Below are positions 8,538 to 21,303 of a stretch of DNA of 64,000 bases, piece by piece. The DNA comes from Alkaliphilus metalliredigens QYMF (GTDB lineage Bacteria; Bacillota; Clostridia; Peptostreptococcales; Natronincolaceae), in the NCBI RefSeq assembly GCF_000016985.1, contig NC_009633.1, positions 372,001 to 436,000 on the forward strand, in the 5' to 3' direction. The stretch's first letter is position 1. Each line of letters starts with the position of its first letter. The position numbers and the translations under genes were made by a program. The notes below the pieces were generated by a model. The model ran no database searches. It was given only the letters and a program-made list of their open reading frames with translations, and was not told the origin of the DNA.

Positions 8538-9953
8538 TTATAGCTTCTTAGAGAATACTGCCAATACCACGATCATCAGAAGTCCAAAGATCATTAAGCT
8601 TGTTTGCTCGATTGATTTAATTCCATAGAATGCAACGATGGAAATTGCCACTGGAATAACATATTTGATTAAGAAATGCCATGCTTCAAATAATGCAAAC
8701 TTTACGGTTCCACCATTTGTAAGCTCTTTTCTAAGCATTTCCTTATCAAGGAACCATCCAACAAAGACTGAAAGTAAGAGTCCACCGATGGACAAGAAGA
8801 TCTTGTCAGTTAAGATGTCGAAGAAGTCAAAGAACCCAACTCCGAATAGTGTCACACCTGACATTGATCCCAGAGAAAGGGAGGATAGGATAGACAATAC
8901 ACCCATGGCTGAGGCTACAGAATAAACTGCTTTCTTTCTTTCTATTCCTTTTTCATCAATAAAGTAGGCAACTGCAACTTCCATTAAGGATACAGAAGAA
9001 GTAAGAGCTGCAACCGTTAAGGCCACAAAGAAGATGACGGATAATATTGGACCAATACCGCCCATTGCAGCAAACACAGATGGGATAACAACGAATACAA
9101 GACCAGGACCAGCATCAGGCGCCATTCCTAAGGCAAATATTGCCGGGAACATAGCAAGACCTGCTAAAAGAGCAACCCCAACGTCCATTCCAGTTACAAG
9201 GACAGCGTTAGTTGCAAGATCTTCTTTTTTGTTTAGGTAACTTCCGTAGGTAATCATACAACCCATACCAAGACTAAGGGAGAAGAAAGCTTGACCTAAT
9301 GCGGCTAAATAGGTTTGACCTGTTACCGCTGAGAAGTCAGGCTTAAACATATAACTAAGTCCTGCCGCTGCACCTGGAAGAGTAAGACTTCGAATGGCAA
9401 TCAGGACTAAAAGACCAAATAATACAGGCATTAATATTTTACCAGCTTTTTCGATACCACCTGCAATACCTCTAGCCACGATAAACACGTTCAGTGCTAA
9501 GAAAACAATCATCCATATTAATGGTGCAGTCGTACTTCCGATAAAGGCACCAAAGGTACCACCTATTGCTTCGGGATTAGACAATAACCCAGTAAAGGTT
9601 TGTGCGATATAGGCAAGAGACCAACCTCCAACTACTGGATAGAAGCCCATGATGAAGAATGCACTTAAGACCCCAATTACCCCTGCAAAGGTCCATTTAC
9701 CACTTTTGCTTTTGTAAGCACCTACAGCTGCACTACCTGAATTTCTACCTACGGCAAATTCCGCAATCATAATACTAATTCCAATAAACACAACGAAAAC
9801 TAAATAAATAAGAAGAAATGCGGCACCGCCATTTTCACCAAGTAGGTATGGGAATCTCCAAATATTACCAAGTCCAACGGCTGAACCTGCTGCTGCCATG
9901 ATAAAGCCAATTCTTGAGCCCCAATTCTCTCTTTTTGGTATACTTTTTTCCAT
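8538..9953 (-). CDS. Sodium-dependent amino acid symporter, NSS/SNF family
   Basis: 471-residue transporter of the neurotransmitter:sodium symporter family (LeuT/MhsT fold), importing an amino acid together with Na+. The first helix has the signature GSAVGLGNIWRFPYLLGENGGAAF, whose unwound section carries sodium and substrate ligands. About eleven hydrophobic segments follow, matching the shorter bacterial TnaT/MhsT subgroup. It is transcribed opposite to its neighbours, with an AGGAGGG site before ATG. Dependence on a sodium gradient fits the sodium-type ATP synthase encoded 2 kb away. The amino acid substrate is unknown. Confidence 0.9.
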   Translation of the reverse strand: MEKSIPKRENWGSRIGFIMAAAGSAVGLGNIWRFPYLLGENGGAAFLLIYLVFVVFIGISIMIAEFAVGRNSGSAAVGAYKSKSGKWTFAGVIGVLSAFFIMGFYPVVGGWSLAYIAQTFTGLLSNPEAIGGTFGAFIGSTTAPLIWMIVFLALNVFIVARGIAGGIEKAGKILMPVLFGLLVLIAIRSLTLPGAAAGLSYMFKPDFSAVTGQTYLAALGQAFFSLSLGMGCMITYGSYLNKKEDLATNAVLVTGMDVGVALLAGLAMFPAIFALGMAPDAGPGLVFVVIPSVFAAMGGIGPILSVIFFVALTVAALTSSVSLMEVAVAYFIDEKGIERKKAVYSVASAMGVLSILSSLSLGSMSGVTLFGVGFFDFFDILTDKIFLSIGGLLLSVFVGWFLDKEMLRKELTNGGTVKFALFEAWHFLIKYVIPVAISIVAFYGIKSIEQTSLMIFGLLMIVVLAVFSKKL

Positions 9954-10411
9954 TATAAAACACCCTCCTTTAAATAAATTTCTAATATAGATAATAAGAC
10001 ATTAGTGCAATGAATTTCTCGTAATAGAATAAATTGCTTTGATTCACCTCCCAGGCTAAATTATTAGAAAATTTGAATAAATCTATATATTTGATAATTA
10101 TACACTTGGATAGGGTAATATGCAAGTGTTTTTTAGTTGCAATCTGACAAACTTTGATGCAAATCAAGAGATGGCATCCTGATTGATTGTCTACATAGAC
10201 AATCGTATATATTAAAGAAGCTAATATAATTCTACCTTCATTTAACTTGAAATGAATTTCTTAAGATTTAAAAAAAGGGAAATGCTATGACTGTGTAGAA
10301 TTTTACTGAGTGAACTTAAAAGCCCCTGACTCTATGATGTTTTGAACAAGTGAAACGGAAGAGTAAATAAAGTACATAAAACCACATATTTAAATAGAAA
10401 GGAAGAGACAT
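9954..10411. other. 458-bp divergent intergenic region with a 20-bp palindrome
   Basis: AT-rich spacer between the leftward NSS gene and rightward wecB. The only clear structure is GATTGTCTA CA TAGACAATC at 10185-10204, two perfect 9-bp arms that look like an operator for a dimeric regulator. No credible gene was found; a 61-codon leftward frame at 9982-10167 lacks features. Confidence 0.5.
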
Positions 10412-11545
10412 ATGAAACAGCTTAAAGTGATGACGATATTTGGGACAAGACCAGAGGCCATTAAAATGGCACCCTTGGTGAAGGCTTTGGAAGCAGAGCC
10501 GCGGATTCAATCCACTCTTTGTGTCACGGCACAGCATCGGGAAATGCTAGATATGGTGTTGGAGCTCTTTGACATTACCCCGGATTATGATTTAAATGTC
10601 ATGGCCCATGGTCAGACGATTTCAGATATTACTGTGAAGGTTTTAAAGGGCTTGGAGGCAGTGCTGGAAAAGGAAAAGCCTGATATTGTACTGGTCCATG
10701 GAGACACATCCACCACATTTGTAGGTGCCCTGGCGGCCTTTTATCAAAAGATAAAGGTAGGACATGTGGAGGCGGGTCTTCGCAGTGGGAACATTTACTC
10801 TCCCTATCCAGAGGAGATGAACCGAAAGCTTACTGGGACCTTGGCCAATCTTCATTTTGCCCCGACCCAAGGGAATTTTGACAATTTAATAAAAGATGGC
10901 ATTAATCCAGATAAAATTGTGATTACAGGTAATACTGTTATTGATGCCCTGTTACAGGTTGTAAAGGAGGATTATGTTTTTCAAGGGAAAACCCTTAATC
11001 AAATAGATTATGCTCATAAGAAGGTCATTGTGGTGACCTGTCACCGTCGAGAAAATTGGGGTGAGCCCATGGAAAACATTTTTCAAGCAATACGAGAAGT
11101 GGCCCAGGGTAATGAAATGGTGGAAGTTGTGTTCCCTGTTCATTTAAATCCCAAAATTCAACAGCTGGCCCAGGAATTCCTTGGAGATGTATCAAATGTT
11201 CATTTAATTGAGCCCTTAGATTATGAACCCTTTGCAAATCTATTGAACCGTGCCTATCTAATCTTGACAGACTCTGGTGGCATTCAAGAGGAGGCACCGG
11301 CCTTAGGGAAGCCAATTTTGGTAATGCGTACTGAAACAGAACGCCCGGAAGCAGTAGCAGCGGGGACTGTGAAGGTGATAGGGGTAAAAAAAGAGCGGAT
11401 TATAGCTGAGGTGAAAGCTCTCCTCAGTAGCGAAAAAGCATATGAAACCATTGCCAATGCAGTAAACCCCTATGGAGATGGCAAGGCTTGTGGACGAATT
11501 GTTGAAGGGTTATTAAATGCTTATAGTAAAGCAAGTGAAATATGA
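10412..11545 (+). CDS. wecB: UDP-N-acetylglucosamine 2-epimerase (non-hydrolysing)
   Basis: 377-residue cytosolic enzyme interconverting UDP-GlcNAc and UDP-ManNAc, the donor for teichoic acid linkage units or capsular ManNAc. Family motifs in order: FGTRPEAIKMAPL at the N-terminus, HGDTSTTFVGALAAFY, HVEAGLRSGN, PEEMNRKL, VTCHRRENWGEP, HLNP and the C-terminal LTDSGGIQEEAPALGKP and MRTETERPEA. Length is standard. GAAAGGAAGAG precedes the ATG. The spacing of several hundred bases on both sides suggests it is transcribed alone. Confidence 0.95.
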   Translation: MKQLKVMTIFGTRPEAIKMAPLVKALEAEPRIQSTLCVTAQHREMLDMVLELFDITPDYDLNVMAHGQTISDITVKVLKGLEAVLEKEKPDIVLVHGDTSTTFVGALAAFYQKIKVGHVEAGLRSGNIYSPYPEEMNRKLTGTLANLHFAPTQGNFDNLIKDGINPDKIVITGNTVIDALLQVVKEDYVFQGKTLNQIDYAHKKVIVVTCHRRENWGEPMENIFQAIREVAQGNEMVEVVFPVHLNPKIQQLAQEFLGDVSNVHLIEPLDYEPFANLLNRAYLILTDSGGIQEEAPALGKPILVMRTETERPEAVAAGTVKVIGVKKERIIAEVKALLSSEKAYETIANAVNPYGDGKACGRIVEGLLNAYSKASEI

Positions 11546-11911
11546 GTATGACGGGAAATTTGATGGTCTGCAAAGATGATATAAAATTAACAAAAAACCT
11601 TCATATCACAAGTGATTAAAAACCGATGTGATTAAAATCATAAAATAAACCTAATAAATATACATAAAAAGCAGGAATCTAGGGTAAGGGTATTGAATAT
11701 TAATTAGGGTTGTCAGAAAGATGCTGATATGAAGCCGATGGAAAGAATATACCAAAAATCTTCTGACGAATTAATAAAAATTTAACAATTTACCCTATTC
11801 GAAAATTCTTAATATTATGCTATAATATAAAATAGAACCTAATCATAGGCAGACCAAGCAATACACCGAAGAGTAAGCATTCAGTGAATATTGAAAAATG
11901 GGGATAAATCA
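11546..11911 (+). promoter_or_regulatory. ATP synthase operon leader with candidate promoter
   Basis: A promoter-like TTCGAA (11798-11803), 17 bp, TATAAT (11821-11826), with the -10 preceded by TGC, lies about 85 bp before atpZ. Upstream are a 12-bp palindrome ATCACAAGTGAT (11605-11616) and a long-range inverted repeat GTCAGAAAGAT (11712-11722) with ATCTTCTGAC (11758-11767). No protein gene seen. Confidence 0.5.
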
Positions 11912-12139
11912 ATGGGAAAAAAAAGACATGTAATGGAAAACCTAAGTTTACTCAGTTTTATTGGTATTTCAATGATTGTACCGATCATTGGAGGTCTTTA
12001 TATCGGAAGATGGATAGATGCTCGGTTTAATACCCAGCCTATTTTTCTATTTGTGTTTATCATTATGGGGGTCATCGTTTCCTTCATGAATTTATTTAAA
12101 GTAGCGGCAAAGGATATAGAGCAAAAGAAAAGGAAGTGA
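11912..12139 (+). CDS. atpZ: AtpZ/AtpI-like ATP synthase accessory membrane protein
   Basis: 75 residues from the ATG at 11912. The frame is open to a TTG at 11891, but GGGGATAA sits correctly for the ATG. Two transmembrane helices with the GGLYIGRWIDARF turn typical of AtpZ/AtpI-type proteins, which in other bacteria work with AtpI in metal transport or c-ring assembly. First gene of the atp operon, 4 bp ahead of atpI. Confidence 0.75.
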   Translation: MGKKRHVMENLSLLSFIGISMIVPIIGGLYIGRWIDARFNTQPIFLFVFIIMGVIVSFMNLFKVAAKDIEQKKRK

Positions 12140-12143
12140 TCCA

Positions 12144-12590
12144 ATGTCTGACCCGTTATGGAAAACCCAATTGCGAGTCGTAAAGGGGGTGCTAGTACTT
12201 AACGTCATCATTGCAATACTGTTCTTTTTTGCTGTCAAGGAGCCCATACCCTATATAATGGGACTGCTTTTTGGCACAATTATAGTCATACTCAACTTCC
12301 GTCTTTTGTACTTGACACTGGAAAAGGCTGTGCACATGGTGCCTCATAAAGCCCAAGCTTATACGGCATCTCGGTACATGGTCAGATATCTAGTGACTGG
12401 AATTGTGGTGTATATATCCATCCAGGCGGAACATATTCACGTCTTAGGTACCATTGCTGGTTTATTATCCATTAAACTAGTCATACTTAAAACGGAGTTA
12501 TTTAATGACAAAGAGTATTTCAAAAACATTTTTAAGAAAGGAAGGAGGAGAAGCGATGGAGGTAGGATTCGGACCAAGGATAATATTTAA
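12144..12590 (+). CDS. atpI: ATP synthase subunit I (AtpI)
   Basis: 148 residues with four predicted membrane helices (about 15-33, 38-56, 75-95 and 100-118) and a basic C-terminal tail. Position between atpZ and atpB and the general layout match the ATP synthase I family, a chaperone for c-ring assembly; in Acetobacterium woodii AtpI is needed for stable assembly of the Na+ c ring. Its last 35 bp overlap the atpB start, suggesting coupled translation. Sequence conservation in this family is low, so the call depends mainly on context. Confidence 0.75.
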   Translation: MSDPLWKTQLRVVKGVLVLNVIIAILFFFAVKEPIPYIMGLLFGTIIVILNFRLLYLTLEKAVHMVPHKAQAYTASRYMVRYLVTGIVVYISIQAEHIHVLGTIAGLLSIKLVILKTELFNDKEYFKNIFKKGRRRSDGGRIRTKDNI

Positions 12591-13254
12591 CATAGGGAAC
12601 ATTCCGATTTCTGAAACAGTTGTGATGACTTGGTTTGTCATGGCGGTATTGTTTGCATTTGCTTTTGTTGCCACCCGAAGGTTTGAACGGGTTCCATCAG
12701 GTCTACAAAATGTAACCGAGGCCATTGTGGATGAAATGAATGGTTTAACAGCTCAAACCATGGGTGCGGATAAAAAGGGTTTTGCCCCTTATATGGGAAC
12801 ATTGTTTTTGTTTTTATTGGTTTCTAATATACTAGGAATTTTTGGTCTTCGGCCCCCAACTGCAGATGTGAATGTGACCTTTGCATTGGCATTGACAACA
12901 TTTGCAATGATTCATTTCTTTGGGGCTAAGACAAAGGGCTTAGGAACGTATTTAAAGGGATTTTTAGAACCATTTGCTTTCATGCTACCACTTAATATTT
13001 TGAGTGAGCTTTCATTACCCATTTCATTGGCATTTCGTTTATTCGGAAATATCGTTGGTGGATTCATCATCATGGCCTTGCTTTACGGGGGGCTCGCCAG
13101 TGTAAGTGGCATGATAGGACTTGAGTCTTTTCCTATTTTCGCAGCAGGAATTCCTGTTGCATTGCATTTGTACTTTGACCTCTTTGCGGGGGTGCTACAA
13201 ACCTTTATCTTTGTCATGCTCTCCATGGTGTTCATCGCCATGGCAATGGATTAG
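12556..13254 (+). CDS. atpB: ATP synthase F0 subunit a
   Basis: 232 residues from ATG 12556, which has a perfect GGAGGAG site; the frame extends to 12505 but that part merely overlaps atpI. Subunit a forms the two ion half-channels against the c ring. The essential arginine is in the LSLPISLAFRLFGNIVGG segment, matching the conserved stator Arg of helix 4. Five to six membrane helices are visible. It heads the structural gene series B-E1-E2-F-H-A-G-D-C. Confidence 0.93.
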   Translation: MEVGFGPRIIFNIGNIPISETVVMTWFVMAVLFAFAFVATRRFERVPSGLQNVTEAIVDEMNGLTAQTMGADKKGFAPYMGTLFLFLLVSNILGIFGLRPPTADVNVTFALALTTFAMIHFFGAKTKGLGTYLKGFLEPFAFMLPLNILSELSLPISLAFRLFGNIVGGFIIMALLYGGLASVSGMIGLESFPIFAAGIPVALHLYFDLFAGVLQTFIFVMLSMVFIAMAMD

Positions 13255-13268
13255 AGATGAGTACATAG

Positions 13269-13892
<624 letters not shown>

Positions 13893-13986
13893 AGAAAGTA
13901 AGCATTACTTAACCTTGTGAAATTTGAAATACCATTATATTTGTAAAGTTTAAAAAATTCTAAAGGATAATAAAAGGAGGAAATAA

Positions 13987-14256
<270 letters not shown>

Positions 14257-14323
14257 CAGGGAGAACAAGGAGAACAGGGAGATCAAAGCATCTCCCGATA
14301 ACTCATAGAAAGGAGGCACGAGA

Positions 14324-14830
14324 ATGCAGGGATTAGTGGAATTTGTGCTATCGAACTTCATTTTTACATTAATCAATCTATGGATCATGTACTGGGTTCT
14401 AAAGAAGTTTCTTTTTAAGCCAACAACAGAGTATATGGAAGGACGTAAAAAGTCCATTGCTGATTCAATTCAGGAAGCTGAAATGAAAAATAAAGAGGCA
14501 GATGAAAGCAAGGCCCAATATGATATGAAGCTTCAGGATATTAAAAAAGAAAGAAGCCAGATTATTGATGAGGCCACTAAGCGAGCTGAAAAGCGTGGAG
14601 ATGAGATTATCAAGGCTGCTGAGGATGAAGCTGAAAAGGTCATAGAAAGAGCAATGACTGAAATTCAACGTGAGAAGCAAAAATCCTTAAATGAAATGAA
14701 AAATGAAATTTCACAATTGGCCATTGCAGCTGCTACAAAAGTGATTGAAAAAGATTTAGATGAGGGAACCCACCATAAAATGATTCAACAATTTATTGAT
14801 GAGGTAGGGGAAACAAAATGGCAGAATTAG
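14324..14830 (+). CDS. atpF: ATP synthase F0 subunit b
   Basis: 168 residues: one N-terminal membrane helix (about 5-27) and a long charged coiled coil to the end, forming the peripheral stalk. The coiled coil is rich in Lys/Glu heptads (for example KKERSQIIDEATKRAEKR). Its 3' end overlaps the atpH start by 13 bp. Only one b gene is present, so the stalk should be a homodimer. Confidence 0.92.
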   Translation: MQGLVEFVLSNFIFTLINLWIMYWVLKKFLFKPTTEYMEGRKKSIADSIQEAEMKNKEADESKAQYDMKLQDIKKERSQIIDEATKRAEKRGDEIIKAAEDEAEKVIERAMTEIQREKQKSLNEMKNEISQLAIAAATKVIEKDLDEGTHHKMIQQFIDEVGETKWQN

Positions 14831-15360
14831 TTGCAAAGCGATATGCAAAAGCATTGTTTCAAGTGGCCTTTGAAATGAATCGTTATGAGGATGTCACAGA
14901 GGAGCTTGCCTTTGTTGCTGAAAATCTAAAGCAACATTCAGATCTTAATGAACTACTGAAAAGCCCTGTGATTACCTTAGGAGAAAAGAAAGAAATCCTC
15001 TCCACTATTTTTAAAGAACAGATCAGCCCAGAGGTCTTTAATTTTTTACGCATTTTGCTTGATAAAAGTCGTCAAGGGGATTTTCAAGAAATATATGAAG
15101 AATATAAAATACTGGCGGATGCCGGTAAAAACAAAATAGAGGCAGTGGCGATTACAGCACTACCCATGGACAACAATGATTTATTAAAGCTACAAGTAAA
15201 CCTATCCATGTCTTCAGGAAAAAATGTTAAGCTGAAAAATGAAATCGACCCGACGGTTATTGGTGGTGTCCTTGTGAAAATGGGAGATAAAATCATTGAT
15301 GGAACGGTTAAAGCCAGACTGAATCAGATGCAGGATCAATTATTACAAATTATAGTATAG
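14818..15360 (+). CDS. atpH: ATP synthase F1 subunit delta
   Basis: 180-residue OSCP/delta subunit joining the b stalk to the top of F1. N-terminal helical domain (AKRYAKALFQVA) and C-terminal signature (DPTVIGGVLVKMGDKIIDGTVKARLNQM) are intact. It overlaps atpF and lies 17 bp before atpA. Confidence 0.95.
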   Translation: MAELVAKRYAKALFQVAFEMNRYEDVTEELAFVAENLKQHSDLNELLKSPVITLGEKKEILSTIFKEQISPEVFNFLRILLDKSRQGDFQEIYEEYKILADAGKNKIEAVAITALPMDNNDLLKLQVNLSMSSGKNVKLKNEIDPTVIGGVLVKMGDKIIDGTVKARLNQMQDQLLQIIV

Positions 15361-15371
15361 AATAGGGGTGA

Positions 15372-16895
<1,524 letters not shown>

Positions 16896-16932
16896 TGCCA
16901 AAGCAACTGCTCAAAGCAGGAGGTGAAAAGTT

Positions 16933-17802
16933 ATGGGTGTAGGTATGCAGGATATTAAACGACGCATTAAAAGTGTTAACAGTACAAAACAGATCACAAA
17001 GGCAATGGAGTTGGTTTCCTCAGCAAAGCTTAGGAAAGCAAGACTGAAACTGGAAAAAACCCGTCCTTACTTTAAGGTTGTTGAAGAGACCATCAATGAC
17101 ATTGTTTCTTCTACTCAAGGAATTCGACATGATTTGATTACTCCTAGGGAAGTGAAAAAGACAGCATATATTGTCATCACTGCAGACCGTGGATTATCCG
17201 GTGGATACAATGCCAATGTCATTAAGGCGGCGGTGAACCATTTGCAGGAGAAGGAGCGTGTTTCCATCATTGCCATTGGCAAAAAAGGTAGAGGCTTCTT
17301 TAGAAAGCGTGGATATGATCTAGACGGGGAATTCACCAAGATATCAGAGAACCCCTCTTTTTCTGATGCCCAAGGGATTGGAAAGCTAGGGATGGAGCTC
17401 TATAAACAAGAATTAGTTGATGAGCTTTATTTAGTCTATACTGAATTCGTTAGTACCATCACTCACAAGCCTAGGGTGGTTAAACTACTGCCCCTAGAGC
17501 CACAGACTGGTGGAGAAGGAGCTGAAAAGCCAAAGGAACGAGATGAATTTATGTCCTATGAACCCTCTCCAGAGGAGGTATTGGATTATTTAATTCCTAA
17601 ATATATAGAGAGTATGCTCTATGGTGCCCTGGTGGAGTCTTCCACAAGTCAACAGGGAGCAACAAGAGTTGCCATGGAAAGTGCCACAGATAACGCAACG
17701 GATATGATTGACGGGCTACAATTACAATATAACCGAGCGCGACAAGCCTCCATTACTCAAGAGATTGCAGAAATCGTTAGTGGAGCCGAGGCATTAAAAT
17801 AG
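16933..17802 (+). CDS. atpG: ATP synthase F1 subunit gamma
   Basis: 289-residue central rotor shaft. N-terminal helix (DIKRRIKSVNSTKQITKAMELVSSAKL) and C-terminal helix (ARQASITQEIAEIVSGAEAL) form the coiled coil inside F1. GCAGGAGG precedes the ATG at 16933; an internal ATG at 16945 is a less well spaced alternative. Internal residues 195-205 hold a short charged insertion (GGEGAEKPKERDE). Confidence 0.96.
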   Translation: MGVGMQDIKRRIKSVNSTKQITKAMELVSSAKLRKARLKLEKTRPYFKVVEETINDIVSSTQGIRHDLITPREVKKTAYIVITADRGLSGGYNANVIKAAVNHLQEKERVSIIAIGKKGRGFFRKRGYDLDGEFTKISENPSFSDAQGIGKLGMELYKQELVDELYLVYTEFVSTITHKPRVVKLLPLEPQTGGEGAEKPKERDEFMSYEPSPEEVLDYLIPKYIESMLYGALVESSTSQQGATRVAMESATDNATDMIDGLQLQYNRARQASITQEIAEIVSGAEALK

Positions 17803-19215
<1,413 letters not shown>

Positions 19216-19224
19216 GTGGTACGT

Positions 19225-19629
19225 ATGGCTTCTAAGTTCCGTTTGCAAATCGTAACACCAGATCGAACATTCTTAGATGAAGAAGTAGAAATGGCTGTTG
19301 TTAGAACTGTTTCTGGTGATGAGGGGATATTAAGTGACCATATGCTAATGGTGACACCTTTGAAAATCGGCAAGATGAAAATCCAAATAGGGGATGAACT
19401 TAAGGAAGCCACTATTGCTGGCGGATTTATTCAAGTGGATCAGGATAAGACCATCATCATTACCGATGCAGCTGAATGGCCTGAAGAAATTGATGTATCT
19501 AGGGCAGAAGAAGCAAAGCAACGGGCCGAAGAGAGACTTCAGAAAGAACGAGAGGAAGTGGACACCTTTAGAGCAGAGATTGCTTTAAAGAAGGCAACCA
19601 ATCGTTTGGGGTTGACCAAAAATAAATAA
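19225..19629 (+). CDS. atpC: ATP synthase F1 subunit epsilon
   Basis: 134 residues from the ATG at 19225, behind GGGTAGGTGG; the frame can begin at GTG 19216, directly after the atpD stop. N-terminal beta sandwich (FRLQIVTPDRTF to IITDAAEWPEEID) then two helices containing the RAEEAKQRAEERL segment. Couples rotation to the c ring and may inhibit hydrolysis. Last gene of the operon. Confidence 0.94.
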   Translation: MASKFRLQIVTPDRTFLDEEVEMAVVRTVSGDEGILSDHMLMVTPLKIGKMKIQIGDELKEATIAGGFIQVDQDKTIIITDAAEWPEEIDVSRAEEAKQRAEERLQKEREEVDTFRAEIALKKATNRLGLTKNK

Positions 19630-19632
19630 AGA

Positions 19633-19664
19633 AAGGAGGCAGGGGTAACCCTGGCTCCTTTTTT
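19633..19664 (+). terminator. Terminator of the atp operon
   Basis: AAGGAGGCAGGG and CCCTGGCTCCTT pair around a GTAA loop (one G-G mismatch) and run into TTTTTT. Confidence 0.9.
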
Positions 19665-19670
19665 GAGTAC

Positions 19671-19786
19671 TTGCCATAGCATAAGACGAATTTTTAAGCA
19701 CTTGTGATTTTTAACAAAGGGGCGTTAAAAATAGAGTGCGCTATGAGTCGTTGCGATAGCATAAGACGAATTTTTTGAGCACTTGC
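19671..19786. repeat. Pair of 34-36-bp direct repeats downstream of the atp operon
   Basis: Two near-identical units at 19671-19704 and 19751-19786 share the core ATAGCATAAGACGAATTTTT followed by (TG)AGCACTTG. Start-to-start distance is 80 bp. They lie between two convergent genes and I do not recognise them. The second unit abuts the stop codon of the leftward gene. Confidence 0.7.
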
Positions 19787-20205
19787 TAATATGATATAAT
19801 ATCAAAATCGTACTCTGGTGGATCTTCCTCCTCGATGGTGATGATGAGGCGGATGGGTAGACTGACAATCATTTGATAGGATTCGCTGATCCAGCCCATG
19901 TCGGTGTGGATGGAGAGGGGGGAAATGTCGTCTGAGAGACGGTGGAGCATCACTCGCCCATCCTTCATTTCGATTTTCCCAGTATAGGATTGACCCCTAA
20001 CTTCGAAGGGAAACTCTAAAAATTCTGCTTCGGGACTCTCTTCTAGTGGAAATCGATGGATCACTGTACCATCTAGGTTGACAACCACCATTTTTCCTTC
20101 CTCGACAGTTGTTAAAAGTCTAGGGATTGCAAAGATTGAAGCCACACTCAGCGCCAGTATGGCAAAGATTAAAATTTTATCTCCTTTTGTCATCATTTTA
20201 AACAT
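19786..20205 (-). CDS. NusG domain II-like small membrane-anchored protein
   Basis: 139 residues: N-terminal helix (about 8-30) followed by a small beta domain (VVVNLDGTVIHRFPL, GKIEMKDGRVMLHRL, IVSLPIRLIITIEE) resembling the NusG_II family of extracytoplasmic proteins in Clostridia. The family normally has a few conserved cysteines before and after the IHTGWI segment; none is present here (DISPLSIHTDMGWISES). GGGAGG precedes the ATG at good spacing. Function unknown; other family members lie near Rnf or FMN-transfer genes, but not here. Confidence 0.6.
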   Translation of the reverse strand: MFKMMTKGDKILIFAILALSVASIFAIPRLLTTVEEGKMVVVNLDGTVIHRFPLEESPEAEFLEFPFEVRGQSYTGKIEMKDGRVMLHRLSDDISPLSIHTDMGWISESYQMIVSLPIRLIITIEEEDPPEYDFDIISY

Positions 20206-20530
20206 AAAGTGAAACCTCCCAGTAGGTAAAGCGTACTATCGTCATATTGTCATATTCTGCAAATGCACTGTCTTCGTATATTCTAGTAAGCTTTTAAGTT
20301 GTGCACACACAGAAAGATAAATTATTCATACACAATCATTTTATATTATATATTATTTAACAAAGTTTTTCAAAAGAATTATGTCCCAGTTTTTTGGGTA
20401 ACTTAGTAATGAGCATATTAATAAAAGAATATGATTGTAAATGTAGGGGAAAATTTATTCTCCAAAAAGAAAGAAATCCTAAAGGTGCAGGAGAATTCAT
20501 TCTCCGATAATTACATATAGAGGTGATAAA
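20206..20530. other. 325-bp divergent intergenic region
   Basis: AT-rich promoter region between the leftward NusG_II-like gene and rightward yueI. A small hairpin GGAGAA TTCA TTCTCC (20490-20505) lies 25 bp before the yueI start, and an ATTTATTCTCC half-copy lies about 35 bp upstream of it. No gene seen. Confidence 0.4.
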
Positions 20531-21082
20531 ATGTCCAAGAAAAGTGAATTAGATAAAACAATTGAAGTGGGTCTCCATGGGACACCAGAGATCAAGAGAG
20601 AAGAAAAGAAAAAATGGTTGGGAGAATTCAGGGAAAGGGTTGTCCTAGGACTCACCAAGGAACAGGCTGGGATGATGGAGGCTGAAAGATACGTGGAGGA
20701 GGCCCTACGGGATCCTATGGGTGAGATGCTCATCTTAAACTATAGCCTACCAATGAAAGTGACTTCCAAGTATATGCGTGTGGCAAAGGACTTAAATAAG
20801 GAATACCGCTCTGTCTCAACAGATTATCCAGAGGCTATGGGAATTGTGGTGGCCAGTCGAAATGCAATTGACCGACAGGCTGTGATGCCAGAAATTCAAG
20901 GATTCCCAGAAAAATTCAAGCACTTAAGGCATAAGGAGCTCTGTGGAGAATGCTATGGTGAACTAGAACAGATCGCTCCTGATTACGTCAGTCAATTTAA
21001 ACAGATTAACTTTTTTAATAAGATGATAGGAATCAAATGTAGTGCTTGTGAAAAGAAAGAAGACGGTGGACCGTTGATGTAA
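20531..21082 (+). CDS. yueI: YueI family protein (DUF1694)
   Basis: 183-residue soluble protein. The first 150 residues match the YueI/DUF1694 family: TPEIKREEKKKWLGEFRERV, VLGLTKEQ, then a conserved LILNYSLPMKVTSKYM region. Unlike typical YueI it ends with a cysteine-containing tail (ELCGECYGEL and IKCSACEKKE), two CxxC pairs that could bind zinc. Function of the family is unknown. AGAGGTGATAAA precedes the ATG. Confidence 0.75.
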   Translation: MSKKSELDKTIEVGLHGTPEIKREEKKKWLGEFRERVVLGLTKEQAGMMEAERYVEEALRDPMGEMLILNYSLPMKVTSKYMRVAKDLNKEYRSVSTDYPEAMGIVVASRNAIDRQAVMPEIQGFPEKFKHLRHKELCGECYGELEQIAPDYVSQFKQINFFNKMIGIKCSACEKKEDGGPLM

Positions 21083-21143
21083 AAAAATAAAAAATTTTCA
21101 CAAAGTGTATAACCTCCTTAGACCGGGTCAATAATTAAACTAA

Positions 21144-21229
21144 GAAGGGAAGAGGCTCAAGATGTAAAATATAGATGTTTTTCGTCCCCCTTTAACATCG
21201 TACTTTACAGACTTAGGTCTCTTCCCTTT
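21144..21229. repeat. Long imperfect hairpin between yueI and ywmB
   Basis: GAAGGGAAGAG (21144-21154) pairs with CTCTTCCCTTT near 21219-21229, continued by GTAAA with TTTAC and GATGT with ACATC toward a small loop. No T run follows, so it is not a simple terminator; it may be a processed RNA hairpin or decayed element. Confidence 0.5.
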
Positions 21230-21303
21230 GCTTATGCATATTTTTATGGAATTTACCCATTTAAATATGCAACTTTCTAAAAAAGAAAAGGAGGCTACAT
21301 ATT

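Noticed and set aside
9982-10167. 61-codon leftward frame upstream of the NSS gene
   Set aside because: No ribosome site and AT-rich random-looking composition in a promoter region.
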